DNA of 64,000 nt from Amoebidium appalachense (Eukaryota > Ichthyosporea). Location: assembly GCA_963693365.1 (NCBI GenBank), contig CAVNZM010000011.1:1364001-1428000 (forward strand), written 5' to 3'. This document shows, piece after piece, positions 1 through 26,221 of this stretch (position 1 is its first letter; the number at the start of each line of letters is the position of its first letter). The notes under the pieces are model-generated. The model made no database searches. It was not told the DNA's origin and was given only the letters and a program-made list of their open reading frames with translations. A program made the position numbers and the translations under genes.

Positions 1-497
1 CGTTACATACAGACCTTCTGATTGCTTCGAACGCAAGTATACATGCAGCCACGTATCACGATGCAGTCTTGGACACATCCACAGTGCACGGAGCCACACC
101 CACACACAAAGCACATACATCTTTATGCCGGGGGACCGCTTTGTACAAAACTGATAACCAACTATCGTCCCCTTCCTGGCCTCTCCCTCCGGATCCCCAG
201 GCACGTGCTCTTCGTTGAAGATGTGTCCGTAATTGAAATGGCGGCTGTGCAAAACCACCCCCTCCCCCCCACCGTTCACCCCGGCTCCCCCCCCACACCC
301 ACACCCACACGCTTACTCACCCACACCCACACGCACACAGGCACACATGCACACCAACACCCTCAGTACACTGTGTGTCGTCACGTTGTAATCAGGTTGG
401 GTTGGTCTTGGCCCTGGGAGCTTTCATTGTGTATCTTCGCAGTTTTATAACCAATCACTTGAGCTCCTTGCATTCATTGATGCACACTGCATTGCAG
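1..497. other. Intronic or 5' region of the DDHD gene, no certain exon
   Basis: CA-rich and C-rich sequence upstream of the first exon I can place. A reading frame near 202-228 encodes HVLFVEDV after a CAG. It faintly resembles the H-[IV]-VFVVHG strand that precedes this point in PA-PLA1 proteins. Its splice phase does not join the exon at 498, so I do not call it an exon. The true 5' end is probably before the window. Confidence 0.3.
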
Positions 498-8457
<7,960 letters not shown>

Positions 8458-8555
8458 GTTTTTTTTTGTTGTTGTTGTTGTTGTTGTTGTTGGGCTTTGG
8501 TTGGTTGGTTGGTTGGTTGGTGGTGGTGGTGGTGGTGGTGGTGGTGGTGGTGGTT

Positions 8556-8593
<38 letters not shown>

Positions 8594-9278
8594 ATCATAG
8601 TGGCATGCGCCTTGATCACAGTGATTTGCAGTTCAACTTGGTCTTTTTTTAGATTACGATTTATCCGTGCAAGCATGCATGTGTGTATGAGAATAGACAG
8701 ACATGAATGGTACGGAAGAGTATATTTGGACGTCCCTTTGTGTGTACTATCGGATCTAACATCTTATAATTCTACTTTCGTTTCCTTTCCCCCCCCACCC
8801 CTCCCCCTCTCCCCTCCTTCCCTTTTTTCCTGTTCCTGTATGCTCGTTTTCCCCATGTTCATATGTGCATGGGTGCATGTCCATGTGTGCGTGCGTGCAT
8901 GTGTGTGTGTGTCCGTGTGTGTGTTTGTGTGTGTGTGTGTGGGGTTCGTGTGTGTTTTCGTGCATCGTATTTGGAAGGCAAAGGAATAATGTTTTCGAAT
9001 GGGTGATGCGTAGAGCTAGGTTCAAAAGTGTGTTTTGTTTTTGCCCTGAGGTTTGGGATACCCCGTTTGGGTATGACGTCATGTCCATCAGCAGGTCAGT
9101 AGTGCCATTGTATTGTAATAATTGTACATACACCAGTGTGTTCGTAGGCTTGGCTGGCGGTGTTCATAGCCAATACATACTGATTGTACCATTCACTACA
9201 CGTGTGGACAGTAACAAAGCTCTCGGCCTGGAAACCTCCGAGCTTCCTTCCCCTCCGTCCCCCCCCCCCCTTCCCGGA

Positions 9279-9313
<35 letters not shown>

Positions 9314-9732
9314 ATAATGTGCCGAATAACCATGTCGCTGGCGCTTTTGTCGATTTTCTACGCTTTGCAGCCTGTTCAAAAAGTGCCGGCCTGGCTCGTC
9401 TACTTGTACTGGCACCAACAACGTAGCTGCAGCGCTGTGATTAGGCTTCAAGATTTGGTTTACCATACAGTTTGCGTCCGCGTGGAAGATTCCACACTTT
9501 TGGGGGGATGGGGACGGAATCTTATTTTTCAATTAGAAGGTCAAGTTTTGGCCGTCCTCATAATCTTAGCCGAGAGGAGGGCGGGGGGGGACCATTGCGA
9601 CATGCAAGTTGATGGTGGCTACTATACATCTCGAATTCGCTGTGTGGTGTACGTTTGTGTTTGTGCCCTCTTTGGAGAGTTGGGGCAGAGTTGGGGGGGG
9701 GAGGGGGAGGGGGAGAGAAGGGGGTGGTGGGT

Positions 9733-9798
<66 letters not shown>

Positions 9799-10488
9799 GA
9801 TGGTACTTTTGACCTGCTGCTCGTGTCGTATTTTTATTGTTGTTATTATTATTATTCCCATATTTTCTCGTTGTTTCTGAGTCAGGTGTCTTGTTTGGCA
9901 CCCGAAGATAATTTTTGACGACGTTGTGGGGCAGCGTTAATAATACTATGTGTTAATTAATATTAGCACCTTCCCCATGGCCTTTTCCGGCGTATATAAA
10001 TGTTGTCGCGTTCCTGCGGAGTAGAACGGAACTTATGTAGAGTGGAAGGAACCTCTTTTTTTTCTTCTTTTTTTTCCTTCTTTTCTTCTTTTCTTCTTTT
10101 TTTCTTCTTTTCATGCCCCAGGAAATCATTAAGTCGTTTTCTGTGTACTCTTACTGTGTATGAACGAGATATACCGCAACCATGATCACCCGTCCATTGA
10201 ATGGTTGGTTAGATGCCTGTAAAATAAATTTTAATACATAGATGGTCAGAAGGCAGCCGTGTTTTGAATGGTTTAATTTGGAAACCATGAAGACGGGCCC
10301 GGTTCAGGAAGTAGAGAATCAATCAATGCTACTGCTTATGTTTTCTTTCCACTAATATAGTACAGTACATCATATGGTACACTTGTTTCTGTGTGTGTAC
10401 ATGTATGTGTCAGCTGTGTGCACGTGTGTGTGTGTGTGTACACACGTGTGATACCGTCACGCGCACACTGTTATTTGATATTTGCAGT
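8458..10488. other. Repeat-rich interval without a recognised gene
   Basis: Lies downstream of the DDHD stop codon. It holds (TTG)n, (GGTT)n and (GGT)n, a 40-nt G run near 8553-8592 and GT-rich stretches. A pure G run of about 65 nt occupies 9733-9797. It then becomes AT-rich, with T-rich TTTCTTC repeats near 10050-10110. I see no exon that can be joined to a neighbour. Confidence 0.5.
9733..9797. repeat. Poly(G) tract, about 65 nt
   Basis: The longest pure homopolymer I found in the window. It follows a G-rich lead-in and ends at GAGATGG. Assembly or sequencing of such a run is uncertain in length. Confidence 0.9.
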
Positions 10489-11900
10489 GCACTCAGATTA
10501 CATGTCGTCAGACACATTGTCCACAAAATCGCGACCGTCGCCCCTCAGGTACAACGATTTAGCCTGCGCCATCGAACCTTTTGGCCAACTGCATACCCGC
10601 CGTGTACCGGGTCTCCTTTTTGCGGATGATATTGTTCTTTGTTCCTTAACCGAAGACGTCATGGCACCAGATGCTTCGTCAGGTGGATCAATGGTGCACC
10701 GAGAATCTCATGACAGTCGGAATTGCAAAGTGTCCTACTTTTTCAAAAAACTCTTCCCTTCGATTGGCCGGTCTTCCTATTCCTGTTCAGAGCACCTATG
10801 ACAATTTGGGTATTCCTTTTACTGCACGGGGTATTGATTTCCGCAAGCTCCTCACGGCACGGATCGCTCGTGCGAAGGGTAAGCTTCACATCGTGTCAAA
10901 TATGTTTCACCGGGAGTCTGTGATCCATCCTGCGAACGAGTCTCTACTATAAAACTTTTTTACGGCCGACTTTCGAATATGGACTTCCGCTATTGGCCTG
11001 CGCCCCACCTCGCGAGGCGGCCGTGCGCGCTGAAAGAGTTCGACGATTTTCAGGGTACTGCGCTGCGCACTTTGTTTCGTACTCGGTTTATGCCTCCCTT
11101 AATTAGTATGTTTGGATTGTCGTCTGCTGTTTGTCGTATGGAGGAATTGTCTCTTCGTTTTTGTTTTCATTTAGTTAGGATACCTGATGGTCACCCTCAT
11201 TTTGCTTTCTTTCCCCCCCCCTCCCTCCATCCCTCTTCCCCCCCGATTCACCAACACCACTTCTGAATGTCCTCAGCCTACCCTCTTTCAACCTGATCCT
11301 TCCTCTCGCTATCTCACTCCCTCTTTCTTTTCTCTTCCTGTTTTTTCTGCCTTTTCGAGTTATTACCATACGCAGTATAAGTTTCTTTCTCGTTCTCATA
11401 GAGAAATCAAAGGTAAAACTCAGTCGGCATGTGTTATGTTCCTTAGGCAACACCGTACTGATCATTATCGCTTTTGGGAGCTTTGGCAGGATACATTTCT
11501 CCTGCTGTACGTATGAATACCACCCTAGTAGATAAGTCTGTATGGTGCTCTGATGTTGATATTGCCTGGGAAGTTGTGCAGTGGCATTGTAATTCTTGTT
11601 TCCATCGCCGCTGGTGCCACTTTTGTGCTGAACTTTTTCATCGAAAGCATGTTGATAGGTGTGAGTTTTTATGTCGCGTTTTGCCTCTTTCCCTACGGGT
11701 GTCTGCTACACTGGCTGGCAATGTGAACACTTTAGACTTTTTGTTGAATTCTGTTGGTCGTCACATTGAGTATTTATATGATTTTCACACAGTGTTCAGG
11801 TATCTCAGTATGCACTTGTTACTGGATAACTCGTGAAGTTTTTATTGTCTTCTCAGTATGCTGTGCATACTTGCATATCTTTCCGTCGAATAAATCCAGT
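10489..11900 (+). pseudogene. Decayed non-LTR retrotransposon, reverse transcriptase 3' half
   Basis: The catalytic box reads VPGLLFADDIVL, with FADD at 10619-10630. The frame breaks near 10660 and continues as VDQWCTENLMTVGIAKC, then STYDNLGIPFTARGIDF, the post-catalytic RT region of LINE proteins. Further frames give FRTRFMPPLISMFGLSS and finally a Cys/His region, CNSCFHRRWCHFCAELFHRK with HVDRC, then a conserved LDFLLN patch to about 11836. GAATAAA occurs near 11889. Several frameshifts and stops show it is dead. I cannot assign the clade. No target duplication or A-tail is visible. Confidence 0.8.
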
Positions 11901-12423
11901 CAAAAGAAGAATTTTTTTTTTCGGACTTTCAGGGACAATTTTCTGGCCCTAAACCCCCTAATTTCACAGCCTGAGCGACCCTCGGACAAAATTTGTCGGG
12001 AAAAAATGTGTTGAAATGTGTGTAACGAGTCGCATCGCGTGGATCTAAATATCTAAATGCTCGGCGAATTTAGAGAGCTAATGTCGTTCTCTAAATATCT
12101 AAAAGTCTGCTCGATTCGTGTAGAGCAGCTTAGAAACTGAATTAGCTAGATCGTAGATCGCAATTCTATTGGATAAGAGATATTTAGGCGAGTTCCAAGG
12201 ACCAATCGTCTCATCCCAGACATCTAGAAGACCCCCCCCCCCCCCCCCCCCTCTTCCAGATTCGCCCATCTGGAAGAGGGTCGAGGGGTTTACACACTTT
12301 TTATTGCGTGGACACTGTCGGGGGCCCAGCCACACTCGACGGCCTACTGCGTTTTCCAGCGCAGCCAATCAAATGCAGCTAGTGACAGATGTACGTGCTA
12401 AGCAACAATTAGCGCCATCGTAG

Positions 12424-13351
12424 TATACGACACCCCTATTACCCCTTCTCGCCGCTTGGATCAAGAAAGAGAGAACTAGAGCGCTTAAACCCTTGGCAAA
12501 TTTCCTTGAAGCAGAAGTTGCCTCCTTTCTATCTAACAACTGTTGTAAACCTGGGCCTGTAACGCTCTCGATATATGGTCTGGTCCCAATAGCTGCTAGA
12601 GTATCCTATCTCGCGCTGAAATTCAATAAGCACATAAGCCGCTTAAAGAAGTATTTGCCCTCCCACCCTCTCTTCTCTATCCGACCTGTCCCCTCCTCAC
12701 CTCTCCCCTCTTTCCTTCCCTCTTTCTCCCCTTCTCCCCTGGGCACAAATACAAATAAACCCCGCAATAGTGTGTGTGTGACTTTGGACTGCCGCCACTT
12801 ACTTATTAAACATGTACACTGTGACAATCACAAGATAATCACGCAATATAACAAATGGAAAAAGATACCACACGACACTAGACCCGATGAAAGCATACAC
12901 CTTGAAAAACTAAGCCTTATGTCTCGTTTTATATATACTGACCGCCTCAACCATATTGCCAAATATGGCACTCGCAAATGTATAACACCTAAATACATAT
13001 TACCTTCCTGTAGAACTGGTCCTTCTCTAGCTGATTAGTATTATTGATCAATTACCACGCTTTTACTGTACACGTGCTATACAGTGGAGATCTAATAAGT
13101 ATAAGGTGGCATCATTTGCATGCCCAAACAACACACACACACACCAGTTTAACCGGTCATGTATCGCCAAATGTAGTTTGATAGACCACATAATACCGCA
13201 ACACACACACGTCACATTCACAACAGACACCCAGAAAGATAGCCTACCTGTAAATTACAACATCCTTGATTTTATACTAAACACGCGTAACTACGACCTG
13301 TTTATTAGATGTATTGATTGGCTTGAGAAACACATCACTACAAAATTCTAG
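12424..13351 (+). pseudogene. Reverse-transcriptase-like C-terminal fragment inside the TIR element
   Basis: An open frame from 12424 to a stop at 13036-13038 encodes ALKPLANFLEAEVASFL and LSIYGLVPIAARVSYLAL, the type of segment found after the RT core in LINE proteins. One frame change near 13038 leads into QWRSNKYKVASFACP, then FNRSCIAKC and NILDFILN, ending at a stop in 13349-13351. The W...C...F-x-R-x3-x-C...LDF-[IL]-LN order parallels the C-terminus of the retroelement at 11586-11836. The similarity was judged by eye, and the product is probably not functional. Confidence 0.5.
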
Positions 13352-13355
13352 CGCA

Positions 13356-13445
<90 letters not shown>
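13349..13445. repeat. (CA)n microsatellite
   Basis: About 90 bp of AC repeat directly after the TAG of the retroelement-like fragment. It may derive from the element's 3' tail. Confidence 0.8.
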
Positions 13446-13446
<1 letters not shown>

Positions 13447-14386
13447 CCAGCTGATACCGAGTGTCCCAGGGGAGCCCCTTTAAAAAAAAAAACAAAAAAA
13501 AAAACGGGGAACCCCAACTAATTGATTTCTCCTTGTAGTCTTTATGGTGTCTCGTAGAGAAAGTAAACCCTGATATATAGTCATCACCCGACATCTATGT
13601 ACGTGATCATGATATACCGCTGAGGGGATATTCCGAGCAAAACCCCCCCCCATACCTGAGACTGGTTTCTCTTTGCCTCGAGTAAACAGCGTAAACCCCT
13701 AGATATTATGGGTAAGCAGAGGCTATTATCGGTAGCTCTGAAAGAAAGTCAAGACACCGTATCACAATATCATACTGTGCAGCATTAATTTATGAGGTGA
13801 TCTAGGATAGTCGTTTTAAAATGGATATATTGAGGAAGAGAGGGAGAAAAGAGAATGAAACCGCCAATAGCCACCGGTTCTATTACGTTAGCTAACAGGT
13901 TACACTTATTGATAGATATGCATCCGCGGGTAAACCGCCCCCCACACATATTACACATACGAGCAGGAGACACCAGAAACCGATTACACCGCCAAGCCAA
14001 TTATCATCTTTGCGTTTTTACACCACGCCACATTACGAATAAACGAATCTATGTAGGAACGAGACTCTCTAACCAATCAATCAAGATTTTATGCAAACTT
14101 TAAACTTTTAATAGATCGATCGGATTGCGGAAGTTTTATACGTAAATTTAACAATCTAGATATTTAGATATTTAGATCCACGCGATGCGACTCAATATCG
14201 CGGGCCACGATCTCAATTTCAAACCTCAATTGCAAGGCACAGGTGCGGATTTTCGAAGCCGGGTCAATAAAACACTTCAGGGCTATAATCCGAAACGTGA
14301 CGGGGCATGAAATCATGTAAATGTCGGGGCCGCCCCGGCCGCCGATCGCGACTTACAATCACGGTGGGCCGCAGCCGTTGGAAAGG

Positions 14387-14393
14387 GAAAGGG

Positions 14394-14442
<49 letters not shown>

Positions 14443-14692
14443 CGGGCCGAAGGGGGGGGGGGGGGGGGAAGGGGGGGGGGGCGGGGGGGAAGGGGACTGG
14501 GGGGGGGGGGTGGGGGGGGGGTGGGGGGGGGGTGGGGGAGGGCGGGGGGGGGGGGGGGGGGGGGGGGATGGGTTGGAAAGCTGGGGGGGGGGGGGGGGGG
14601 AGGGGGGGGGGGGGCAGGCCACGCGGTTCAGCATTGGGAAGGGAAGGGGAAGAGAGGGGGGGGGGGGGGGGGGGGGGGGGAGGGGGGGGGTG
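14387..14692. repeat. G-rich low-complexity block
   Basis: About 300 bp of G runs broken by single A, T or C bases. It lies between the TIR element and the palindrome at 14724. Strong quadruplex potential on the plus strand. Confidence 0.85.
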
Positions 14693-14723
14693 GAGACTTG
14701 TGATAGATCGCAAATCGTCGATT

Positions 14724-14755
14724 TTAGTCGACGTTTTGGCCAAAACGTCGACTAA
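14724..14755. repeat. 32-bp perfect palindrome
   Basis: The half-site TTAGTCGACGTTTTGG is followed with no spacer by its exact reverse complement. It contains two SalI-like GTCGAC cores. It lies between the G-rich block and the diverged 58-bp array. Confidence 0.9.
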
Positions 14756-15181
14756 GATTGACTTTTTGCCGAGACCCCTACTGTGGCCTTATGGAGCCGC
14801 CGCACCCAGGGTTTCTTGGTACCCCCCCCCCCGCTAGAGGGGTATATCAACAAATCTACCTGAGAACCGTGAAAGTTAATTGACACGGTGCCATCAGGGC
14901 AAAACACATCATTCATTACAGTAGCATAGACCACGGCAAATTCATTCCAATGCATCGCAAAAATATCTAACAAGTCTCTCTCAGTGTCATACCGCAACTA
15001 CAAATATCTCGTCGTAGATGCTACGATGCCTCTCCATCTCTCTTGATGCTAACTATTCGCCTTCGCCGCAATTATTGCAAATATATCCTACAATCCCCCT
15101 CGATGCTAACTATTCGCCTTCGTGTAATTATTGCAAATATATCCTACAGCCCTCTCTCGATATAAATTACCGCAAAGATAT

Positions 15182-20441
<5,260 letters not shown>

Positions 20442-21778
20442 AGTGTACGTGCAAATGGTAGTTGCATCGAAGGATCGGTCCGCGCACAAACTGAGTTTGG
20501 AGATGGCGAGTGCAGTTTGCCGCTTCAGAGCCTGCTTTGAAGCATAGACAGACACGTGCACCCTGCAACGTGTGTGTAAAATGAGGTGTCTAAGTACGTG
20601 TTGATCGATGTCGATGCTGTGTGTACACACAAGCACTGACGGGGTGAACTGTAGTTTAGCCGAATGGCCAAAGCTAAGAACTTATGCGAGAAAACCAACA
20701 GAACATGAACATGTGCACCGTGCAGTGGAACAGAGCTCAGAAGTCGCCTAAGGCGCATAACCTTTGTTCCTTCAATCTTCGAATCGTCTTGCTAGGTTGT
20801 CTCGAATCGCTTTGCTAGGTATAATTGTACGTGTTCCTACCAGTCGGGACAGCTGTGTGTCATACATACCGGCGCGCAAGAACACCCGTCAGTGACCTCG
20901 GTATCATAATAAGTTTTGTTCTTGTGTGGTCACTCTACAGTAGAAGTCATGTTCACTGGCAGTGCACTGACTTGATTACGTGATTGTGGCTCAGTCGAGG
21001 CTCAGTCGTACTTTAGGGTCAGTGAGCCATCGGGTCGGGCCGGTAACATGCGTTTCGACGACCCGGAAAAACCTGTGGATGCCTGGGTGGTGGAAGCACG
21101 TGGTGCTGCATGTGTGTGCACGTGCTGGGCTGGCCTAGGTCCAATGCTTTTGAGCGGGGTTGTACGTGTTCATAGGCAGAAAATGTGTAGTGTGCATTCG
21201 TGTGAAGGAGAGGACGCGTGACGTCCCGTGGTGGTGGTGGTGGTGGTGGGTAGGTGGATGGTGGTGGTGGTGTGTGTTTAGTGGGAGCTCTGGGGGGGGG
21301 GGGGGGGGGGGGGGGAGGGGGGAGGTTGGTTTGGGGGGGGGGGGGGGGGGGGTTCTACACCTGGGCAGAACGTCAAACCCTTCTTGCAAGGCTTTACTTC
21401 TGCGTAAATACAAGTGTATGGGGGTTTCTGGTCTCCACAGACCCACCCATAGGGACGGAGGCCCCCACGGGGGGGTGCATTCTTGCCATTTTCGTTCGTA
21501 GCCAACCAGAAAACCGGCCCGCGGTACTTGAAACTGTCTCCCTAGACACCCTTGATGCCGGGTTACTAGAAAACTCTGACTTAGACAAACCAACCAATCA
21601 AAAATACAAATACGGAAACCAGCACGCAGCGTCTAACTCTGCAGCGCATTCATATCCAATCAAAACGATCTGCCGTTGGCCAAATATGGGCATTTACCCG
21701 ATATGACAACACCATGCTATCTACATAATGCAGCGTGTTGCCCTCCTATAGGCCAAAAATCACGTGCTAGAAGGAAGA
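20442..21778. other. Intergenic interval between the divergently placed 5' and 3' ends of two minus-strand genes
   Basis: Holds the presumed 5' region of the ubiquitin-like-IPT gene and the region downstream of the G3BP stop. A small plus-strand candidate exists: ATG at 21048, donor CAC|GTGGTG at 21099, acceptor at 21440, stop near 21704. Its phase closes and gives PPIGTEAPTGGCILAIFV and TLDAGLLENSDLDKP, but no family is recognised and the donor is weak. CCAAT motifs lie near 21592 and 21655, both followed by CAAAA, and GGCCAAAT occurs near 21679. They may be promoter elements. Confidence 0.3.
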
Positions 21779-21849
21779 TTAGTGGCCGTAGCTTCCACCA
21801 CCGCGCCGAATGCCACCGGTAGCATAGCCACCACGACCAGCCCCACGAC

Positions 21850-21891
<42 letters not shown>

Positions 21892-23570
21892 CTTCAGCAT
21901 GTCATGATTCATTGATTTATTTTGTGGGGGAAAAGGGGGGGGGGGGGGGGGGGGGGGGGACATCAGCTAGTGCAGGGTGGGGTCCAACAAGATAGCACAG
22001 TACAAACGAAAATTGACGAACACCTGCACACCACTACTCCCCGCGGCCCTGAATCTTTCTTAGTCGAAGATATATCCCAGCACTACAACAAACGGGTTGG
22101 CTCAATCAGCTTTGGCAAGCAAGGAATAATATCTGAAATGCCCCCCCCCCCCCCCCCCTCCCCCCCCCCCTCCCCCTCTTTCTCCTTTCCCCCTCCACAC
22201 CCACACGCACCCACACGCACACACCATCACCACCACCACCACCACCCACCCACCCACAAACACATCCCACCACCATCACCACCACCACCACCACCACCAC
22301 TACCCACCCACCCACCGACCCACAAACACATCCGACCACCACCACCACCACCCTAAACCCACACAAAGTGAGAGCAAGCCAACATCATCTTAGACCATGC
22401 ATACTATAGCTAACATTCAACTTTGCTACTCGCAAGCAAAATCTCTTTCCACTAGGTACCTTTGCCCCTCATCCAGCATTTCCCTACTAACCACCCATAT
22501 TCCCCCCCCCCCCCCCTCCCCCCCTCCCCCTGTGTGTATGTGTGTGTATACGTGTGTGTGTGCGCTTGTTTGTTTGTTTGTTTGGAGGCGGTGCACATAC
22601 CCCAGCTCGAGCCGCCACGGCCACCCATGCGTGGGGGCGGACCGTTCATGTTGCTGTTGTCCTTGGGGGTCTTTGAGCGCTCCTCGACCAGCAGGGTGGA
22701 CCCGTGGATGGTGTATGGGCCCCGGTCACGCACTACCTGGATGGCCTCGGCATGCGACAGGTCCACAAACCCAATGCCCTGCAGAGGGTGTGTCTTAGTT
22801 GCATGCAAAAGGGGTGGGTGTGGGGACACAACGGTATGGTGGGCTGGCAATGACATGCAAACCACACACACGCACGCGCGGAGGTCTTTTCTTTTCTTTT
22901 TCGTTCTTTTTCCTTTCCTTTTTTTGGGGGTGGTGATGATGGTGGTGGTGGTGGTGGTGGCGGTGGTGGTGGTGGTGGTGGTGGTGGGGGGGGGGGGGGG
23001 GGGGGGGGGATAAGTAGATGTCCGGGAATTTGTGTGCGCCTACCTCCCTTAGTGTGTGTGAAAAGAGGGAAAGGGGTGGTGGTGGTGGGGTGGGGGGGGG
23101 GGGGGGGGGGGGGGGGGGGCTAGAATGTGCTACGAAGAATAAGGTACACATTCATAACAGACAACACAATGCAGAGTGCCAAGCACATAAAACAGTATCC
23201 AAAATAAGCAGTGCGATTCATCAGAGTGGAACCCATGTCATCCACAGCACCTGGGAGAGGGTGGGAAGGGGGGGGGGGGGGGGGGGGGGGGGCTTCTATA
23301 CCTTGTCCTTGATGATGGACAGAGACAGGACCTGGAAGGGGGCCGGCAGGGCCTCAGTGAACACGGCCCTCAGCTCGTCCTCCGTGGTGCCCAGGGGGAT
23401 GTGCCGCACAAACACACCGGGCCCCTTCTCCCTTCTTCCGCCCTGGCTCATGCCCCCAGACTGGCTGGCATCAACAAGCCGTGGGCCCCCAGCTCCGGCC
23501 GGCCGGGGCTGGGAGGGCAAAGGTGCCTGCACCGTGGCAACGGCAGGTGCCTGTGTGTGTGTGAGTGTGT

Positions 23571-23609
<39 letters not shown>

Positions 23610-23718
23610 AGGGGGGAGGGAAAGTAATACCGTTTGTAAGTGAGCAAGTGTGTTTTAGTGTGTGTATGAGGTGTTTGTGTATGCACATGGTGGTGGTGGT
23701 GGTTTGTTGAGGGAGAAA

Positions 23719-23758
<40 letters not shown>

Positions 23759-24947
23759 CCCTACATGCGGTAGCTTCGTGGGTGGACTGCAAGTAAAACT
23801 TTGTTGGTGGAGTGTGCAGCTGCATGCAAGGATTTTTAAGGGTGAAGGGTGAAGTGTACAGGATTCTTGAACGTGCAGTGTGCAGCTACATGCATGGATC
23901 ACGAGTGTATGCTGTGGGTGCTCCGTGAGGTGAGCATGCAGGACACAGCAACCAACTTCTCCTGCTCAGCCCCTAACCTCACAACCAATTGCGGGTGGGA
24001 GTGTGGTTTCTTTGCCCAAGAACATGAAAAAGGCGGGGGGGGGGGGGGGGGGGGGGGGGGGGATAGTGATGGTACGGTGCATATCAACGGGTGTGGTGGT
24101 GGTGGTGTTCAAAGGGGGGGGGGGGGGGGGGGGGGGGGGAGGGGGTGGTTAGAGGACACGTACGGGCACACGGGCAGGCAGAGATGTGCCTGTGCGCATG
24201 TTTGCCGGGCGGGGGCTGCCACCAGTGATGGAGGCAAAGGTCTTTGGCCGGGGAGGCTCCTGCACCACCGGCTGAGGGGGCTGCATGATATAGGGAGAAA
24301 AGGGAGAAAAGGGAGAAAAGGGAGGCCGGAGAGCGGGGAGGGGGATAGAATGTGTTAAAGGTGAAATACACACACGACAATCAACACGACCCCGGGGGGG
24401 GGGGGCTATACTGAGTGGGTGGGGACACGGCAGCACTTGGGTGGGAAAGGGTGGAGGAAAGGAGATGGGACACTGGGATTCCCCATGAAGGGAGCAATAC
24501 AAGCTGAATGAGAGTAGGGTGCAAAGAATTGCATGGGTCGTGGCATGGTGGTGGTGCACAGAGAGGTGACAGAGGTGTGTGCCTGTGTGTGTGTGTGATG
24601 TGCCTGTGCCTGTGCCTTTGTGTGTGTGTGTGTGTGTGTGCGTGTGTGCCCTGTGTGTGTGTGTACTGTGTGTGTGTGTGCATACATGTGTGTGTGTGTT
24701 GGGGGGGGGGGGGGGGAAGGGGGAAGTCACGACGACATCAATAGGCAACGAGGAAATGCTTTTGCATGAGCACATGGTCTACCCACTGGAATAAACACAC
24801 CCCAACGGCCTCTACCACACAGACACAGGCACTTTGCCACAGCATTGCACCCCACCGTCCTCAGTGGCCCTCGCAAAAACGACCATAATGCCCCCTCCCA
24901 ACTTTGGTGGCCTAATTATCCCCCCCCCCCCCCCCCCCCCCCCCCCA

Positions 24948-24985
<38 letters not shown>

Positions 24986-25305
24986 CACCTACCGCCTGGC
25001 TGGGCTGGGGGGGTGTTGCAACCCTCTGGACCTTTGGCGATGCTGGGGCCGGTGCCGGGGTAGGCTCTACGTACACGGGGGGCACGGGCACGGGCTCCGG
25101 TTCCGGTTCCGGTTCGGGCTCTGGCTCGTACACTTCCGGTTCGGGCTCAGGCTCGGGCTCCGGCTCGGGTTCTGGCTCGGGCTGGAGCTCTGGCTCTGGC
25201 TCGTATGTCTGGTTCATAGCTGGCTCGGTGTTCTCGTAGTAGGCAGCTGGGGTGTCTTCAGGCTGGGCCTGAGACACCTCTGTGGTTTCTTCGTACGCCT
25301 GCGCA

Positions 25306-25344
<39 letters not shown>

Positions 25345-26173
25345 ATGGACCACGGGTGTTAGGTGTCATTGTGCAATGCTTGGCAAGGGAAGAGTGGGAG
25401 TTTGTGGTAACTTGTGTCGGCATGGTGCTCTCAGACAGTAGGCCAGCACAACAGTTGTGCACAATACTGTTAGTCCTCCCCTCTCCCCCCCACCCCCCAC
25501 CCCTCCCCACAGCCCCTAACTCCCCGTGACTACAAGCATTCCCATTCCCCCACCCCCACCCCCCCACCCCCCCACACACCCATCCAAAAAACACAAACAC
25601 ACGCCCGGGCACAACCACATCGCGAATCTCGCCCCACAGCTTTTCACACTTTCCATGCTCCAAACACTTTCGATACCAGATACCAACACACAGGGTTGGG
25701 AGGGGGGGGTAGAGTGTGCAATAGAGGTGAGTGGGTCCTTGTACATGGTGTACGAGCCTGTCATTCACGTTTAAAAATCGTGTCATACATCAATGATCTC
25801 CAGCCATGTAGGCAAGTGTGGGTGTTGGTGCAGATGTGCACGTATGCGAGAGCATTTGACAAGGCAGGTATCAGCCAAGCAGATACATCTGAGGATTTTT
25901 CCAGAACAAGCAGGTTCACGCCATTTTTGACATACAACACTGCTATGCCCGTGTGCCTGTCTGGGTGCAAGCACGTCTGCCACACCTTTACGGCTGTACT
26001 GTTTCCCTGTGTACATGTGGATACTTGCGTGCAGTTCTCTTGCTGGCATCCGCATGCGAGTGTGTGGGTGCAGTTCAAGCAGCTAAAACGGTGATGTGCG
26101 TGATTTTGTTCACGTGTGTGCTGTGTTAGCCGGAAAAGGTGAGACAGTGGCTCAGACAGGTTCTTTTTTTTTT

Positions 26174-26221
<48 letters not shown>

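Larger units (their letters stand above)
12027..14193. mobile_element. 2.17-kb element with 32-bp perfect terminal inverted repeats
   Basis: The left end 12027-12058 begins GAGTCGCATCGCGTGGATCT. The right end 14162-14193 is its exact reverse complement over 32 bp. Just inside the left end is a hairpin (TTTAGAGA/TCTCTAAA) and a second TCTAAATATCTAAA. No clear target-site duplication is seen (flanks ...TGTAAC and AATATC...). The interior is AT-rich, lacks poly(G/C), and holds a reverse-transcriptase-like C-terminal fragment and a (CA)n block. Confidence 0.75.

Noticed and set aside
202-228. HVLFVEDV as an upstream DDHD exon
   Set aside because: Possible donors leave phase 0, but the exon at 498 needs one carried base, so the join fails.
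14264-14837. Pro-rich and Gly-rich frames of 90-176 codons
   Set aside because: Translations of the G-rich block at 14387-14692 on both strands, with no conserved flanks.
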